A DNA stretch of 64,000 nucleotides from CAYFPX01 sp964519895 (GCA_964519895.1 CAZFLE010000027.1:5224-69223); one strand, 5' to 3'. Counted from the first letter of the stretch, positions 38,301 to 47,457 are shown. The notes: generated by a model from the letters alone, not told the origin. Translations and numbers: made by a program.

Positions 38301-39383
38301 ATGGGCAGGAAGCTTCCGGCGCCGATCGTGGGCGCGGACCAGGCGCTGCACGAGCTGTATCAGCGGGTGCACTTCTCCCGGTTCCTGAACCCTGTGAATG
38401 CGCCCGAGGCCCGGCGCGTGTTCAACGCCGGTGCCCAGGCGCCCCCTTTCGAGTACCAACCGGCCACCTGGGCCGACGCCGAGCTCCGGATCCTCGACAG
38501 CCTGGACCCGCCCCAGGACCATCCCCTGGGCCAGCTGATGCAGCGCGCCATCGACGGCACCCGTGCCTTCATCCTGGCCCTCCGGGACCGCACCCCTGAA
38601 GCCTTCGACACCCTGGCCCGGTCCGCCGGCTGGTACCCGGACTCGGACACGCTGGCGCACGCAGCCGACGAGGTCCGGGAGCACGACACCACAGCCTTCA
38701 CCCTCCAGGCCGGCCAGGTCGCCCAGGCCCTGGGCGAAGCCCTGTGCCAGCGCGGCCTGGCGCTCTGGACCGTCGAGATGGACCCGGTCATGTCTGCCCG
38801 GGTGCTGGTCGACGGCGCCAAGCAGTTGATCAAGGTCAGTCCTCGCGCCCGGTTCCGGGACCGGGACGTGGCCCGCCTCATCGCCCACGAGGTCGAAGTG
38901 CACGCCTGGCGCTCCGCCAACGGTCGCCACCAGCCCCTGCGCCTGTTCGCCACCGGCCTGCCCGGCTCGCTGGAGACGGAAGAGGGCCTGGCGATGGTCG
39001 CCGAGGAGCGGGCAGGGGCCGCCAGCCCCGGGAGCGCATGGCGCCAGTCCATCGTGGTGCGGGCCATCGACATGGGTCGCACCGCGGGCTTCCGCGACCT
39101 GCACCGCCAGGTCTCCAGCCTGGCGGGGCCCGGTCTGGCGTGGGGTGTCTGCCTGCGGCTGAAGCGCGGCCTGGCTCGTCCGGAGCTGCCTGGGGTCTAC
39201 GCCAAGGACGTCGTCTACTACCGGGGCCTGCGGCGTGTCGGTGCCTGGCTGGCCGCCGGCCACCCGATCGAGCACCTGTACGTGGGCAAGGTCGGCATCG
39301 ATGACCCGGTGGATGCCTGGATCGACGCTGGGTTGATCAGCCGCCAGGAAGTGCCGCCGCTGTTCATGAAGCCGGCGGCGTGA
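38301..39383 (+). CDS. DUF1704 (MATCAP/TMCP-like) zinc carboxypeptidase-like protein
   Basis: 360 aa. The zincin signature HEVEVH (about 195-200) is followed by RSANGRHQPLRLF and by TEEGLAMVAEE, the EEGLA motif of the DUF1704 family. Eukaryotic members (MATCAP, TMCP) remove the C-terminal tyrosine of tubulin; bacterial members, sometimes called QEGLA proteins, have no known substrate. The two His and the second Glu expected to bind zinc are present. The body is otherwise helical. It is divergent from the acyltransferase. Confidence 0.8.
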   Translation: MGRKLPAPIVGADQALHELYQRVHFSRFLNPVNAPEARRVFNAGAQAPPFEYQPATWADAELRILDSLDPPQDHPLGQLMQRAIDGTRAFILALRDRTPEAFDTLARSAGWYPDSDTLAHAADEVREHDTTAFTLQAGQVAQALGEALCQRGLALWTVEMDPVMSARVLVDGAKQLIKVSPRARFRDRDVARLIAHEVEVHAWRSANGRHQPLRLFATGLPGSLETEEGLAMVAEERAGAASPGSAWRQSIVVRAIDMGRTAGFRDLHRQVSSLAGPGLAWGVCLRLKRGLARPELPGVYAKDVVYYRGLRRVGAWLAAGHPIEHLYVGKVGIDDPVDAWIDAGLISRQEVPPLFMKPAA

Positions 39384-39413
39384 ATCCTGCGAGGTCTGGG
39401 CGTCGGCCCCGCC

Positions 39414-39577
39414 AAAGCCGCTTCCCTCTTCCGCTTGGGGCCCCCAAAGTCCCGCTGGGGGGCCTCACGGCCAGCCAGATCGCCCCCGAGGCCTGAGTTT
39501 GGTGGCCCAAGCGGAAGAAACGCTGGGCTCTACCTCCGCAGGCGGAAGAAAGTGACGGCTCTGTGGGTGCTGCGGCG
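39414..39577 (+). repeat. Intergenic repeat family, copy B
   Basis: Starts AAAGCCGCTTCCCTCTTCCG and ends near GGTGCTGCGGCG; about 75-80 percent identical to copy C over its length. Internal inverted repeat CTTCCGCTTGGG and CCCAAGCGGAAG (about 70 bp apart). It fills the space between the convergent DUF1704 and 332-aa genes, stopping 4 bp short of the latter. Confidence 0.85.
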
Positions 39578-39580
39578 CAC

Positions 39581-40579
39581 TCAGAATCCCTCTTTGTCCT
39601 GGAGCCGCTTGACCCAGTCCGGTGCCACCCACGTCGACTCGTAGCCTTCGTCGATCCGGACCTCCTTGCCTTCGATCATGCAGGAGACCTCGAACTCGCT
39701 GCGCCAGGCGAACTCCAGGTCTTCCTTGGCAGCGTCCAGGTCCCAGTAGCAGAGCCGGATGTGGTGGATCGGCTTGCCCCGCAGCGGGCCCAGGCCGTCG
39801 CGGTTGTGCAGTCGCAGCCAGCCCAAGTCGCTGATCAGCTTCCAGGTCAGCTTGCGGTCGAGCATCTGGTAGATGAACGTGCGGGTCCGCCGGTCGTAGT
39901 TGCCGGTGAACTCCTGGAAGGGGTGGGCGTCTCCCCGGTGGAAGAAGATGCCGCCGGCCATCGAGTAGCCCATGAGCGGGTGGCCCTGGCGGACCTGGCG
40001 GACCGCGGCGTGCACGTCGGCGTCCAGGTCGTGGAACTGGACCATCGTCAGGTCCTCGTCGGGCAGGTACACCGTGCGCCAGGGGCCGTGGTGGAGGAAG
40101 CGCCGGGAGACGACCTGTTCGTGGCCGCGGCCGCGGAGGAAGCAGGCCCAGCCGTGGTCGGCGTGGCCCATGCCCCAGCCGCAGTCCAGGATGTGGAGGG
40201 GCTTTCCGAGGTCCTCGAGCCGGCGGGACCAGGTGTGCCGGTACGGAGAGACTCCGACGGCCGTCTCGAACGGTACGCTCCGAAGCAGTTCGAGGGCGAT
40301 GGTGGGGGTGACCTGGGCCTGGTTCTTCTCGACATAGAGACAGCGCTGCTTGCCCCAGAGGATGAGCCGCTCGTCCCCCGGCCCCCAGTAGGCGGCGCTG
40401 CTGACGTCAAAGAAGATCCGCTCCGTCCAGTCGCGGTCAACGGTGACCCGCTTGGAGCCGGTGCGGACCCGGTCGGGCAGGCGGCCGTCAAACCAAGGCC
40501 AGGCGGCCAGGGCCGTAAGCGCCGTCTGGGGATCGTCCCCATTCCTCACGGTGAAGACCGCCTCTTCCAGGACAGGCAT
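39581..40579 (-). CDS. Unknown protein coupled to the DUF4157 protein (candidate partner/immunity protein)
   Basis: 332 aa, no family recognised and no signal peptide or membrane helix, so cytoplasmic. It has several His/Trp-rich stretches (HTWSRRLEDLG, HILDCGWGMGHADHGW, RRFLHHGPWRTV) and an acidic/charged C-terminus. The ATG overlaps the stop of the 1122-aa DUF4157 gene (TGATG), the coupling seen in toxin-immunity and effector-chaperone pairs. The order, effector first then the small soluble protein, suits an immunity role, but this is inference from context only. Confidence 0.55.
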   Translation of the reverse strand: MPVLEEAVFTVRNGDDPQTALTALAAWPWFDGRLPDRVRTGSKRVTVDRDWTERIFFDVSSAAYWGPGDERLILWGKQRCLYVEKNQAQVTPTIALELLRSVPFETAVGVSPYRHTWSRRLEDLGKPLHILDCGWGMGHADHGWACFLRGRGHEQVVSRRFLHHGPWRTVYLPDEDLTMVQFHDLDADVHAAVRQVRQGHPLMGYSMAGGIFFHRGDAHPFQEFTGNYDRRTRTFIYQMLDRKLTWKLISDLGWLRLHNRDGLGPLRGKPIHHIRLCYWDLDAAKEDLEFAWRSEFEVSCMIEGKEVRIDEGYESTWVAPDWVKRLQDKEGF

Positions 40580-43500
40580 CAGTTCAGCTCCTTCAAGAGA
40601 TCGAGGTCAACCGCGCTCGGACCTAGCTGGTGCAGGCTTCCCTTGCTGTCATAGATCTCGATGCAAAGGCGGCCATCAGCTTGCTTCATTGCGGCCTTCA
40701 ACCTCTCCACCTGCTGCCTCGGCGCCCGCACATCCATGAACGTCACGACCGCCTCCCGCAGCTGCGTCCCATCCACGATCAACGGCGGCTTCCCAGCCAC
40801 CATGCCCACGATGTCCTCGATCTGCTGCATCTCACCCTCCGGCAGTGTCTTGCCCGACTTCACCTCGTGCACCCGCCCCAGGCCCAGCCGGTCCCCCAGG
40901 GACGCCACCGTGGACTGGGGATAGCCCTCGGCCAGCAGCGCCGCCCGCTTGGCGTCGTCCACGGCCACCGACCCGGTCTGCTGCACGAAGTCCAGCCGGC
41001 GGTGCTCCTTGGCCAGCGCGACCTGCTGGCCCCCCAGCTGACCCGGCACCACGCGCACCTGGCCCGCGGGGTCCGTCAGCTCCGTGGCGGCGTAGAACTT
41101 CTCCGAGAGCCGCCCCTTGTCCGACGAGTTGATGCCGTCGGTGACGGCCATCAACAGGCGCTGCCCCTGCTCGGGCGGCCTGTCCATCAGCCAGGCCAGC
41201 ACACCGGGCTCCAGCTCGGCCTTGACGTGGCGGCGCAGGACTTCGACCGTCCAGTCCTTGGCCGCCACGTCGCCCACGACCCCGCGCAGCGCCTCGAGGG
41301 CCTGGGCCTTGCCGTCCTTGTCCACGTAGGTGCAGAACATGTCCAGGTAGCGGCGCAGGCTGTCGCTCTCCGAGAGCAGCTCCCCCAGCACCCGATCCAC
41401 CGGCGTGCCAGCCAGGACTCGGGCCCGCGACGCGCCCTTGGCCGTGGGCGTGAACACGTTCAGGTGGTCCGCCGCGACACGCCCCACCTCCGGGTCCTGG
41501 TCGCCGGGGTCCTCCATCTTCAGCGCGTGCCACTCGGTCCGCTGCCCGACCCACCCCCGGCCGCTCTTGACCTCGGTCAGCCCGTCCCGAAGGCGGACCT
41601 CGGCCAGCTCCAGGTCCACCAGCTCGGTCTCGAGGGACGCCTGCAGCCCTTCGGCCAGCCCGGTCTGACCGAGCACGTCCCGCCGGGCCTGCTGGAGCAG
41701 CAGGACCTTGTCGATCTCGGCCTGGAGCTCCCTGGCACCCTGCAGGGCCTGGGGGTCCGCCCCCTGCATCCAGGCGGTCAGGTCGTGCCACAGGACCCGC
41801 ACCCGACCCACGACGCCCTCGTAGCGACGGGCCAGGGCCACGGTCTCGGCGTGCAGCTTGACGTCGGCCACGGTCGCGGCGGCGCCCAGGCGCACCCGGG
41901 TGGCCTCGCCCGGCCCCGGGAACAGGACCCGGATGTCCCGGGGGCCGAGGGCTTCGTCCAGCTCCACGGCCACGCCCAGGAACTTGCGGAGCTCGTCGAG
42001 ATCGTCGGGCCCGACGATGCGCTGCAGGTCGGCCAGCAGAGCGGCTCGGGCCGCCACGGCCTGCTTTGCAGTCTCTGCGGACTTGACGGCCGCTGCGCAG
42101 CCGGCGAGCTCGAGCCCGCTCAGGGCGACCTCCAGGCCTGCCCAGAACAGCGCCTCCTGGGCCTCGCCGCCGTCGACCATGGCCTGGTCGGGGTCCAGGT
42201 GGGCCTGGGCGAGCAACAGGGTGTCCAGCGCTTCCTCCATGTTCACCAGGCCGTCGCCCACCCCCAGGGCCGCCGAACCCACCTGCGCCGCCGTCGCGAG
42301 CCCCCCCGTGAGGAAGGTGCTGGCGCAGAACAGGCCCACGGCCACACCCCCGACCACGAGGTCCTCGCGGCGCTCGGCGGCCTGGTGCTCCTGGACCACC
42401 CGGCGGCCGACCGCGCCCATGAGCGAGTCCCCCAGCTCCCCCAGCAGCGGGGCCACGACCTGGTCCAGGTCCAGGACCTCGATGTCCCCGGAGCGCACAC
42501 CGGCGCGGGCCTGGAAGAGTGCTTCGAGCACCTGGGTGATGTGGGTGCCCAGGACCTGCAGCGCCGTCTCGTCGTCCAGACCCTCGAGAGACGAGCGGTA
42601 GCTGTCGTCGGTCACCGCCTCGAGCTGGGCCCGGTCCGGGGCACCCGAGTCGTCCACGAAGCGGGCCGCCTCGGGGTGTCGTTGGAGCAGACGTCCCTGG
42701 GCGGCGAGCAGGGCCGCGAGGGTTGTGGTGACCTGGCGAGTCCGCGCGGTCAGAGCCGACAGCGCCTCGGCCTGCCATTGGGAGCCCTCGGCGGCAAAGG
42801 CGGCGGCCAGCGCCGCCCGGCTGTCCCCGAGGGCCACCAGGACCTGGACCTGGTGGGCACCCAGGGTGCGGTAGGCCACCAGCTCGTCGACAACCCCTCG
42901 CAGAGTCGCCAGCTCGGCTGCGGCGCCAGCGCCCTCGTAGCGGGGCTGGACCTCGCTCCGGAGAGAGTGCTCGTTGGCGGTGAGGTTGATCAGGACCCGC
43001 CGGGAGACGAACGCGACGAAGCGCTCCTCGAGCCGACTCCCGCGGGCGGCCTGGGCCCGGTCCTCGGCGTTCATCACGGGCCACAGGACCTCGAGGGCCT
43101 GGACGTAGACGTCGCTGTCGGTGGCCTCGCGCCAGAAGTCCTCTTCGAGGCGACGACCAAAGTGCTGCTGGTAGGCAGTCCGAGTGGCCGGCCCACCCCG
43201 CCTCAAGGCCTCCAGGCCGGCCTGAGGGTCCGGGTCGAACACCGAGTTGAGCGCGTGCCAGACGTCGATGGCTTCGGAGCCCGGCAAGGCATCGCGCATG
43301 GCGGCGGCGTCGAGGGGCTGAGAGACCTGGAAGGGCAGGCCCCGAGCGAGCTGACTCGCGGCATGGGACGCCTCGCGCTCGGCCGGACTGTCCACCCGGC
43401 TCAGCGGGGCTTGTTCCTGGGCGCCGACCAGCCGCCGCTGGGCCACGTGGGCCAGCTCGTGGGCGACGGTCTCGCGGTCGACGTGGCGGCTGCCGAAGAC

Positions 43501-43947
43501 GGCCTGGTCCCGGGAGCCGTCGCGACGGGCGACGGCGCGAGCGCCCTGGTCGCCGGCGCCGGTCGTGCGCACGTCCACGTTGGAGAGGTCGACGCCCAGC
43601 AGCTCGGAGAACTCGGCCAGGACCTCGTCCCGGGTCGGGTCGACCCGATCCGACGACGACAGGCCGCACCGCTCTCGGGTCCAGGACATCGGGCCCTTCC
43701 AGGGCAGCAGCTCGACCACGTCCCAACCCGCTCGTGCACGCTCGAGCAGCGCGAGCAGGTGCGCAGAAGTGGGGTCCGACCGCTCGCCACGGAGCAGCGC
43801 CTGCAGGCCCCGGTTGCCTAAGTGCTGCTGGAGCTCGTCCTGGAGCCGCGCGGCGGGATGCCGGTCCCGCTGGGCAGTCGGCTGCTCCCGCTTGGGCTGG
43901 CGCAGGTGCGCAAGCTCGCGTGCCTGAGGGAGGTCTCGGTCGGACAT
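40579..43947 (-). CDS. eCIS-core (DUF4157) protein, putative injected effector
   Basis: 1122 aa. Residues about 105-180 form the eCIS-core/DUF4157 domain: VDVRTTG, FGSRHVDRETVAHELAHVAQRR (in pieces: FGSRHVD, HELAHVAQRR; HExxH near 163). This domain marks cargo and accessory proteins of extracellular contractile injection systems. A helical region, a hydrophobic segment (about 560-595) and further helices follow. Near the C-terminus VHEVKSGKTL (about 1026) has an E-x-K of the type found in PD-(D/E)xK nucleases; a second EVKSG occurs about 240 residues earlier. No sheath, baseplate or ATPase gene is in the window. Confidence 0.7.
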   Translation of the reverse strand: MSDRDLPQARELAHLRQPKREQPTAQRDRHPAARLQDELQQHLGNRGLQALLRGERSDPTSAHLLALLERARAGWDVVELLPWKGPMSWTRERCGLSSSDRVDPTRDEVLAEFSELLGVDLSNVDVRTTGAGDQGARAVARRDGSRDQAVFGSRHVDRETVAHELAHVAQRRLVGAQEQAPLSRVDSPAEREASHAASQLARGLPFQVSQPLDAAAMRDALPGSEAIDVWHALNSVFDPDPQAGLEALRRGGPATRTAYQQHFGRRLEEDFWREATDSDVYVQALEVLWPVMNAEDRAQAARGSRLEERFVAFVSRRVLINLTANEHSLRSEVQPRYEGAGAAAELATLRGVVDELVAYRTLGAHQVQVLVALGDSRAALAAAFAAEGSQWQAEALSALTARTRQVTTTLAALLAAQGRLLQRHPEAARFVDDSGAPDRAQLEAVTDDSYRSSLEGLDDETALQVLGTHITQVLEALFQARAGVRSGDIEVLDLDQVVAPLLGELGDSLMGAVGRRVVQEHQAAERREDLVVGGVAVGLFCASTFLTGGLATAAQVGSAALGVGDGLVNMEEALDTLLLAQAHLDPDQAMVDGGEAQEALFWAGLEVALSGLELAGCAAAVKSAETAKQAVAARAALLADLQRIVGPDDLDELRKFLGVAVELDEALGPRDIRVLFPGPGEATRVRLGAAATVADVKLHAETVALARRYEGVVGRVRVLWHDLTAWMQGADPQALQGARELQAEIDKVLLLQQARRDVLGQTGLAEGLQASLETELVDLELAEVRLRDGLTEVKSGRGWVGQRTEWHALKMEDPGDQDPEVGRVAADHLNVFTPTAKGASRARVLAGTPVDRVLGELLSESDSLRRYLDMFCTYVDKDGKAQALEALRGVVGDVAAKDWTVEVLRRHVKAELEPGVLAWLMDRPPEQGQRLLMAVTDGINSSDKGRLSEKFYAATELTDPAGQVRVVPGQLGGQQVALAKEHRRLDFVQQTGSVAVDDAKRAALLAEGYPQSTVASLGDRLGLGRVHEVKSGKTLPEGEMQQIEDIVGMVAGKPPLIVDGTQLREAVVTFMDVRAPRQQVERLKAAMKQADGRLCIEIYDSKGSLHQLGPSAVDLDLLKELN

Positions 43948-44059
43948 GCCCCGGGCCCTGGCAAGGGCCGGACCAGGTGCTCGATCGCCACGCCGGGCGG
44001 ATCGGTGTCAGCGGGGGTGGCGACTGACCGTCGGGGGTGTCCATGGGTCGGCACCCTCC

Positions 44060-44223
44060 AAAGCCCCTTCCCTCTTCCGCTTGGGGGCCACTGCAGCCCT
44101 GCTGGGGGCGAAACGGGCATCAAATTGCCCTCTTGGGCCTGAATTGTCAGCCCAAGCGGAAGAAACGAGGGGCTCTACCTCAACAGGCGGAAGATACGGG
44201 CGGCTCTGGAGGTGCTGCGGCGG
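44060..44223 (+). repeat. Intergenic repeat family, copy C
   Basis: Starts AAAGCCCCTTCCCTCTTCCG and ends GGTGCTGCGGCGG. It matches copy B through most of its length, including the CTTCCGCTTGGG / CCCAAGCGGAAG inverted repeat. It occupies the gap upstream of the DUF4157 gene; nothing else is seen in 43948-44240. Confidence 0.85.
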
Positions 44224-44240
44224 CCACGGGCCCCGGAGCG

Positions 44241-44903
44241 CTAGCGCGCGTCGTGGCCGTCGAACAGGCCGTTCAGGAACTCGTGGCTGTAGCTGCCGGG
44301 CTGGCCGATGATCATCATGTGGCCGTCCAGTCCGGCCTGGAAGCCGCCGTCGTAGTCGTTGGCGACCGTGACGATCGGCGCGGCCCCCCCGACCTCGCCC
44401 GCGTCCCAGCGGGCCTGTGCCTCCTGGAGGCTCTGCCAGGAGCCGCCGGCGTGCTCCGGCGGGGCCACGTGGACGGTGGGCCCCTCGGGCTCGAAGGTCA
44501 CCGGCGGTGGCGGCTCGGGCTCTGGCGTCGGGGCCACCCCAAGGCGCTCCTGGGCGGTCTCCAGCGCCGCTGCCAGCTCGTCGGCGGTGGACACCTCGGC
44601 AAAGGACCCGATCAGGTCCCGCGCGAAGTCGTCGAGGGGCCCACCCAGCTCGTCGGGGATGTCGTCCAGCATGTGCGCGGCCAGGTTGCGCACGACCTCC
44701 ACGTCGCCGCTCTGGGCGGCGACGAGCAGGACTTCGAGCATCACTCCCAGATCGTGCTCGGCCAGGGTGGCTTCCGCCCCGAGCAAGCTCTCCAGCGCTC
44801 CAGGCCCACTGTCGACCAGGGTGCGCATCTCCAGGGTCAGGTCCGACGCCGACAGGCACGGGGAGGCTTGGGCGGTGAACAGGGTCAGGAGCAGGAGGGT
44901 CAT
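44241..44903 (-). CDS. Secreted protein of unknown function
   Basis: 220 aa. Signal peptide MTLLLLTLFTAQAS, then a helical domain (about 20-130) with HEAT-like spacing, a Pro/Glu-rich linker (TPEPEPPPPVTFEPEG, about 135-150), and a C-terminal part with ANDYDGGFQAGLDG and HMMIIGQPG. No family recognised. It lies upstream of the DUF4157 gene on the same strand but is separated by repeat C, so co-transcription is uncertain. Confidence 0.6.
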   Translation of the reverse strand: MTLLLLTLFTAQASPCLSASDLTLEMRTLVDSGPGALESLLGAEATLAEHDLGVMLEVLLVAAQSGDVEVVRNLAAHMLDDIPDELGGPLDDFARDLIGSFAEVSTADELAAALETAQERLGVAPTPEPEPPPPVTFEPEGPTVHVAPPEHAGGSWQSLQEAQARWDAGEVGGAAPIVTVANDYDGGFQAGLDGHMMIIGQPGSYSHEFLNGLFDGHDAR

Positions 44904-45002
44904 GGCGGTCTCCGGTCGGGGCCGCCCGCTTTTTGCCTCCGGGTGCGCTCCGGGACGATTGCAGCGGGATTGAAAGCGCCGCCGCTACGTCAAGACCCCC
45001 AG

Positions 45003-46169
45003 TCAGGCCGACTGGTAGAGCTTGGTCAGCACGAATTCCTGGTGCCCCAGCACCTCGGCCGCCGTGAGCCGCCCGTTCGCCGTGCGCACGGTCATGTCGA
45101 TCAGCTGGTCCCCGGCCTGGTCCATCGTGAGCTGGCGCTGGAGCAGGCCCGACACGTCGAGATCGATGTGCTCAGCCATCTCCCGGGCGGTGCGGGGGTT
45201 CGCCGTGAGCTTGATCACCGGCATGATCGGGTGGCCCACCACGTTGCCCTGGCCCGTCGGGAACAGGTGCACCGCGAACCCCGCGGCCGCTTGCAGGGTC
45301 ACGCACTCCGCCGCCGCCGAGCTGGTGTCCATGAAGTACAGGCCCGGGCCGCCAGTGGGGGTCTCGGCGGGCTCCAGCACGTCGATGAACGTGGCCTTCT
45401 TGCCGATCTTCTGCAGGTTGCCAAAGGCCTTTTCCTCGATGGTGGACAGCCCGCCCAGGATGTTGCCCTTGGTCGGCTGGCTGTCGGACAGATCGTCGGT
45501 CTTGTGCCGCAGGATCATGTCGTTGTAGCGGTTCCAGGTGTCCAGGAACTTCTGGGCCACCTGGGGGGTGGCGGCCCGGCTGGCGCAGACCTGTTCGGCA
45601 CCGGTGATCTCGCTGGTCTCGCCGAAGCAGACCGTGGACCCGTGAGGCACGAGCTTGTCGACCAGGTCGCCGACGGTGGGGTTGGACGCCAGGCCGCTGG
45701 TGGTGTCGGACTCGCCGCACTTCACCGCGATCTGGAGCTCGCTCAGGTCACACTCGGTGCGCTGCAGCTCGCTGGCGGCGTGCACGAAGTCCTTGGCCAC
45801 CCGACTGGCCCGCGCCACGGTGTCGATCTGGCCGTGCCGCTCGATGGACAGTCCGGCCACGGGCTTGCCGGTGGCGGCGATGCCGTCGACCACCCGCTGG
45901 GTCCAGCCGGGCTCGATGCCGATGACCACCACCGCCGCGACGTTGGGGTTGGCCCCGGTGCCGATGAGGGTGCGGAAGAACAGCTGCAGGTCGGCGCCGA
46001 ACTGCAGTCGCCCGTAGGGGTGGGGGATGGCCAGGGTGCCCTTGATGTGGGCGGCGACGGCTTCTGCGCTGGCGTTGGAGATGTCGTCCAGAGGCAGGAT
46101 GACCACGTGGTTGCGAATGCCGACCCGACCGTTTTCCCGGCGATAGCCCCAGAAGGTTCCAGCGGACAT
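45003..46169 (-). CDS. suyB: (2R)-sulfolactate sulfo-lyase, large (beta) subunit
   Basis: 388 aa from the ATG at 46169, preceded by an AGAGG box; GTG codons at 46178/46175 are alternatives. It belongs to the UxaA/GarD dehydratase family: FWGYRRENGRVGIRNH at the start, VKCGESDTTSGLASNP and LYFMDTSSAAAE are hallmarks. Together with the small SAF-domain subunit encoded upstream it should eliminate sulfite from (R)-sulfolactate, giving pyruvate. Altronate dehydratase is the close alternative, but the SuyA-type partner and the hps genes favour sulfo-lyase. Last gene of the DHPS operon. Confidence 0.85.
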   Translation of the reverse strand: MSAGTFWGYRRENGRVGIRNHVVILPLDDISNASAEAVAAHIKGTLAIPHPYGRLQFGADLQLFFRTLIGTGANPNVAAVVVIGIEPGWTQRVVDGIAATGKPVAGLSIERHGQIDTVARASRVAKDFVHAASELQRTECDLSELQIAVKCGESDTTSGLASNPTVGDLVDKLVPHGSTVCFGETSEITGAEQVCASRAATPQVAQKFLDTWNRYNDMILRHKTDDLSDSQPTKGNILGGLSTIEEKAFGNLQKIGKKATFIDVLEPAETPTGGPGLYFMDTSSAAAECVTLQAAAGFAVHLFPTGQGNVVGHPIMPVIKLTANPRTAREMAEHIDLDVSGLLQRQLTMDQAGDQLIDMTVRTANGRLTAAEVLGHQEFVLTKLYQSA

Positions 46170-46171
46170 GC

Positions 46172-46453
46172 TCACCACCTCTTGGTCTTGATGTTGTGCA
46201 CGTGCACGTGGCCGCCCGGGGCGACGTCGGCGACCGCGCGACCGATGTCGTGGCCGTACTTCACGATGGTGTCGCCGGAGATGATGACCCCCAGGGCCAG
46301 CTTGTGACCGATGGGGATGGGGTCGAGCACGGCGATGGTCAGGGTCTCGTCGGTGTCCATCACCCAGCCGGTGAGGGTGGCGCCGGCTTCGACGCCTTCG
46401 ACCACCACAACCCCGACGGTGTCGGTGTGATCGTGGACCAGGAAGTGGGTCAT
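46172..46453 (-). CDS. suyA: (2R)-sulfolactate sulfo-lyase, small (alpha) subunit
   Basis: 93 aa SAF-domain protein. THFLVHDHTDTVGVVVVEG, GHKLALG and the end HVHVHNIKTKRW closely follow SuyA, the small subunit; altronate-dehydratase small domains lack this ending. Starts inside the hpsP stop (ATGA) and ends 3 nt before suyB, so the two subunits are made together. Iron binding by the UxaA family is known; it is not visible from this subunit. Confidence 0.87.
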   Translation of the reverse strand: MTHFLVHDHTDTVGVVVVEGVEAGATLTGWVMDTDETLTIAVLDPIPIGHKLALGVIISGDTIVKYGHDIGRAVADVAPGGHVHVHNIKTKRW

Positions 46454-47457
46454 GGGGGCTCCGGGAGGCGGGGGGTCAGGACGACCTTGGCGGCGGCGAC
46501 CCTACCCGCATGCAGATCGGCAAAGGCGGTCGGACCGTCGGCCAGGCGGCGTTCTTCCACCCAGTCCAGGGCTCCGAGGTCGCCCGACGCCAGGGCCTGC
46601 ACCGCTGCTCGCAGGTCGAGGGGGGTGTAGGTGTAGCAGCCGACAAAGGTGATCTCGGCCAGGGTCAGCCGGCGCACGTCGAGCCCGCCGGTGTCGTGCA
46701 TCAGCCCGATGTGCGCGATGGTGCCGCCGGCCCGGACCGCGGCGCTGGCCGCCGCGCGGGTCATGGTGCCGCCGACGGCGTCGACCACCAGATCGTAGTG
46801 GTTCGACGCGGCGGCCGCGACTGCAGGATCCAGGGTCTGGAGGCCCGGCTGGGCCCCCGCCGACGCCCGGCGCCCGGCGTGGGTCTCGGCGACCGTGACG
46901 TCGCGGCAGCCCTGGGCTCGCAGCAAGAGCGCGGCGAGCAGGCCCACGCTGCCCGCACCGATGACCAGCGCTCGGCCTTCGTGGACCGGCCGGTGCAGGC
47001 TGCGTGCGGCCAGCCCCAGCGCGTGCACCGAGGTGGCACAGGGCTCGGTCAGGGCGGCGTGGGCGGCGTCGAGTCCGGCGGGCACCGGGATCAAGTTCCG
47101 CTCCGGCAGCCGGATGCGCTCGGCAAAGGCCCCCGGACGGGCCATGCCGATGAGCACACGCTTCGGACACAGGTTCGAGCGGCCCTGGAGGCAGGACGTG
47201 CAGTGGCCACAGGTGACCAGCGGGTTCAGCACCACTCGGCTCCCCGGCGCCGCGCCCTGGAGTACGGTCCCGCAGGCCTCGTGGCCCAGGATGAGCGGCG
47301 GGGCCCGCCGGGGATCGTGGCCCAGGTAGCCGTGCATGTCCGAGCCGCAGATGCCCACGGCGTCGATGCGGATCAGGGCTTCGCCGTCCCGGGCCGGCGG
47401 CTCCGGCTCGTCGCGCCAGGCCAGGGTCTCAGGAGCGGTGTAGACGAGTGCCTTCAT
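46450..47457 (-). CDS. hpsP: Zinc-type alcohol dehydrogenase, DHPS 2-dehydrogenase HpsP-like
   Basis: 335 aa medium-chain dehydrogenase. Catalytic zinc site CGSDMHG and GHEACG; structural zinc cluster CGHCTSCLQGRSNLC; coenzyme motif VIGAGSVGLLAALLL. In DHPS catabolism HpsO and HpsP interconvert the two DHPS enantiomers through 2-oxo-3-hydroxypropane-1-sulfonate. The assignment rests on its position between hpsO and suyA; the enzyme family alone is broad. Overlaps both neighbours by 4 nt. Confidence 0.75.
   Translation of the reverse strand: MKALVYTAPETLAWRDEPEPPARDGEALIRIDAVGICGSDMHGYLGHDPRRAPPLILGHEACGTVLQGAAPGSRVVLNPLVTCGHCTSCLQGRSNLCPKRVLIGMARPGAFAERIRLPERNLIPVPAGLDAAHAALTEPCATSVHALGLAARSLHRPVHEGRALVIGAGSVGLLAALLLRAQGCRDVTVAETHAGRRASAGAQPGLQTLDPAVAAAASNHYDLVVDAVGGTMTRAAASAAVRAGGTIAHIGLMHDTGGLDVRRLTLAEITFVGCYTYTPLDLRAAVQALASGDLGALDWVEERRLADGPTAFADLHAGRVAAAKVVLTPRLPEPP

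Noticed and set aside
40630..43821. 1063-codon open frame on the plus strand opposite the DUF4157 gene
   Set aside because: His/Leu/Gly/Val-rich composition with no domain; it is the antisense shadow of a GC-rich gene whose minus-strand product has recognisable domains.
45003..46453. Altronate or galactarate dehydratase (uxaA/garD)
   Set aside because: The small subunit ends in HVHVHNIKTKRW as in SuyA, and the operon lacks hexuronate genes.
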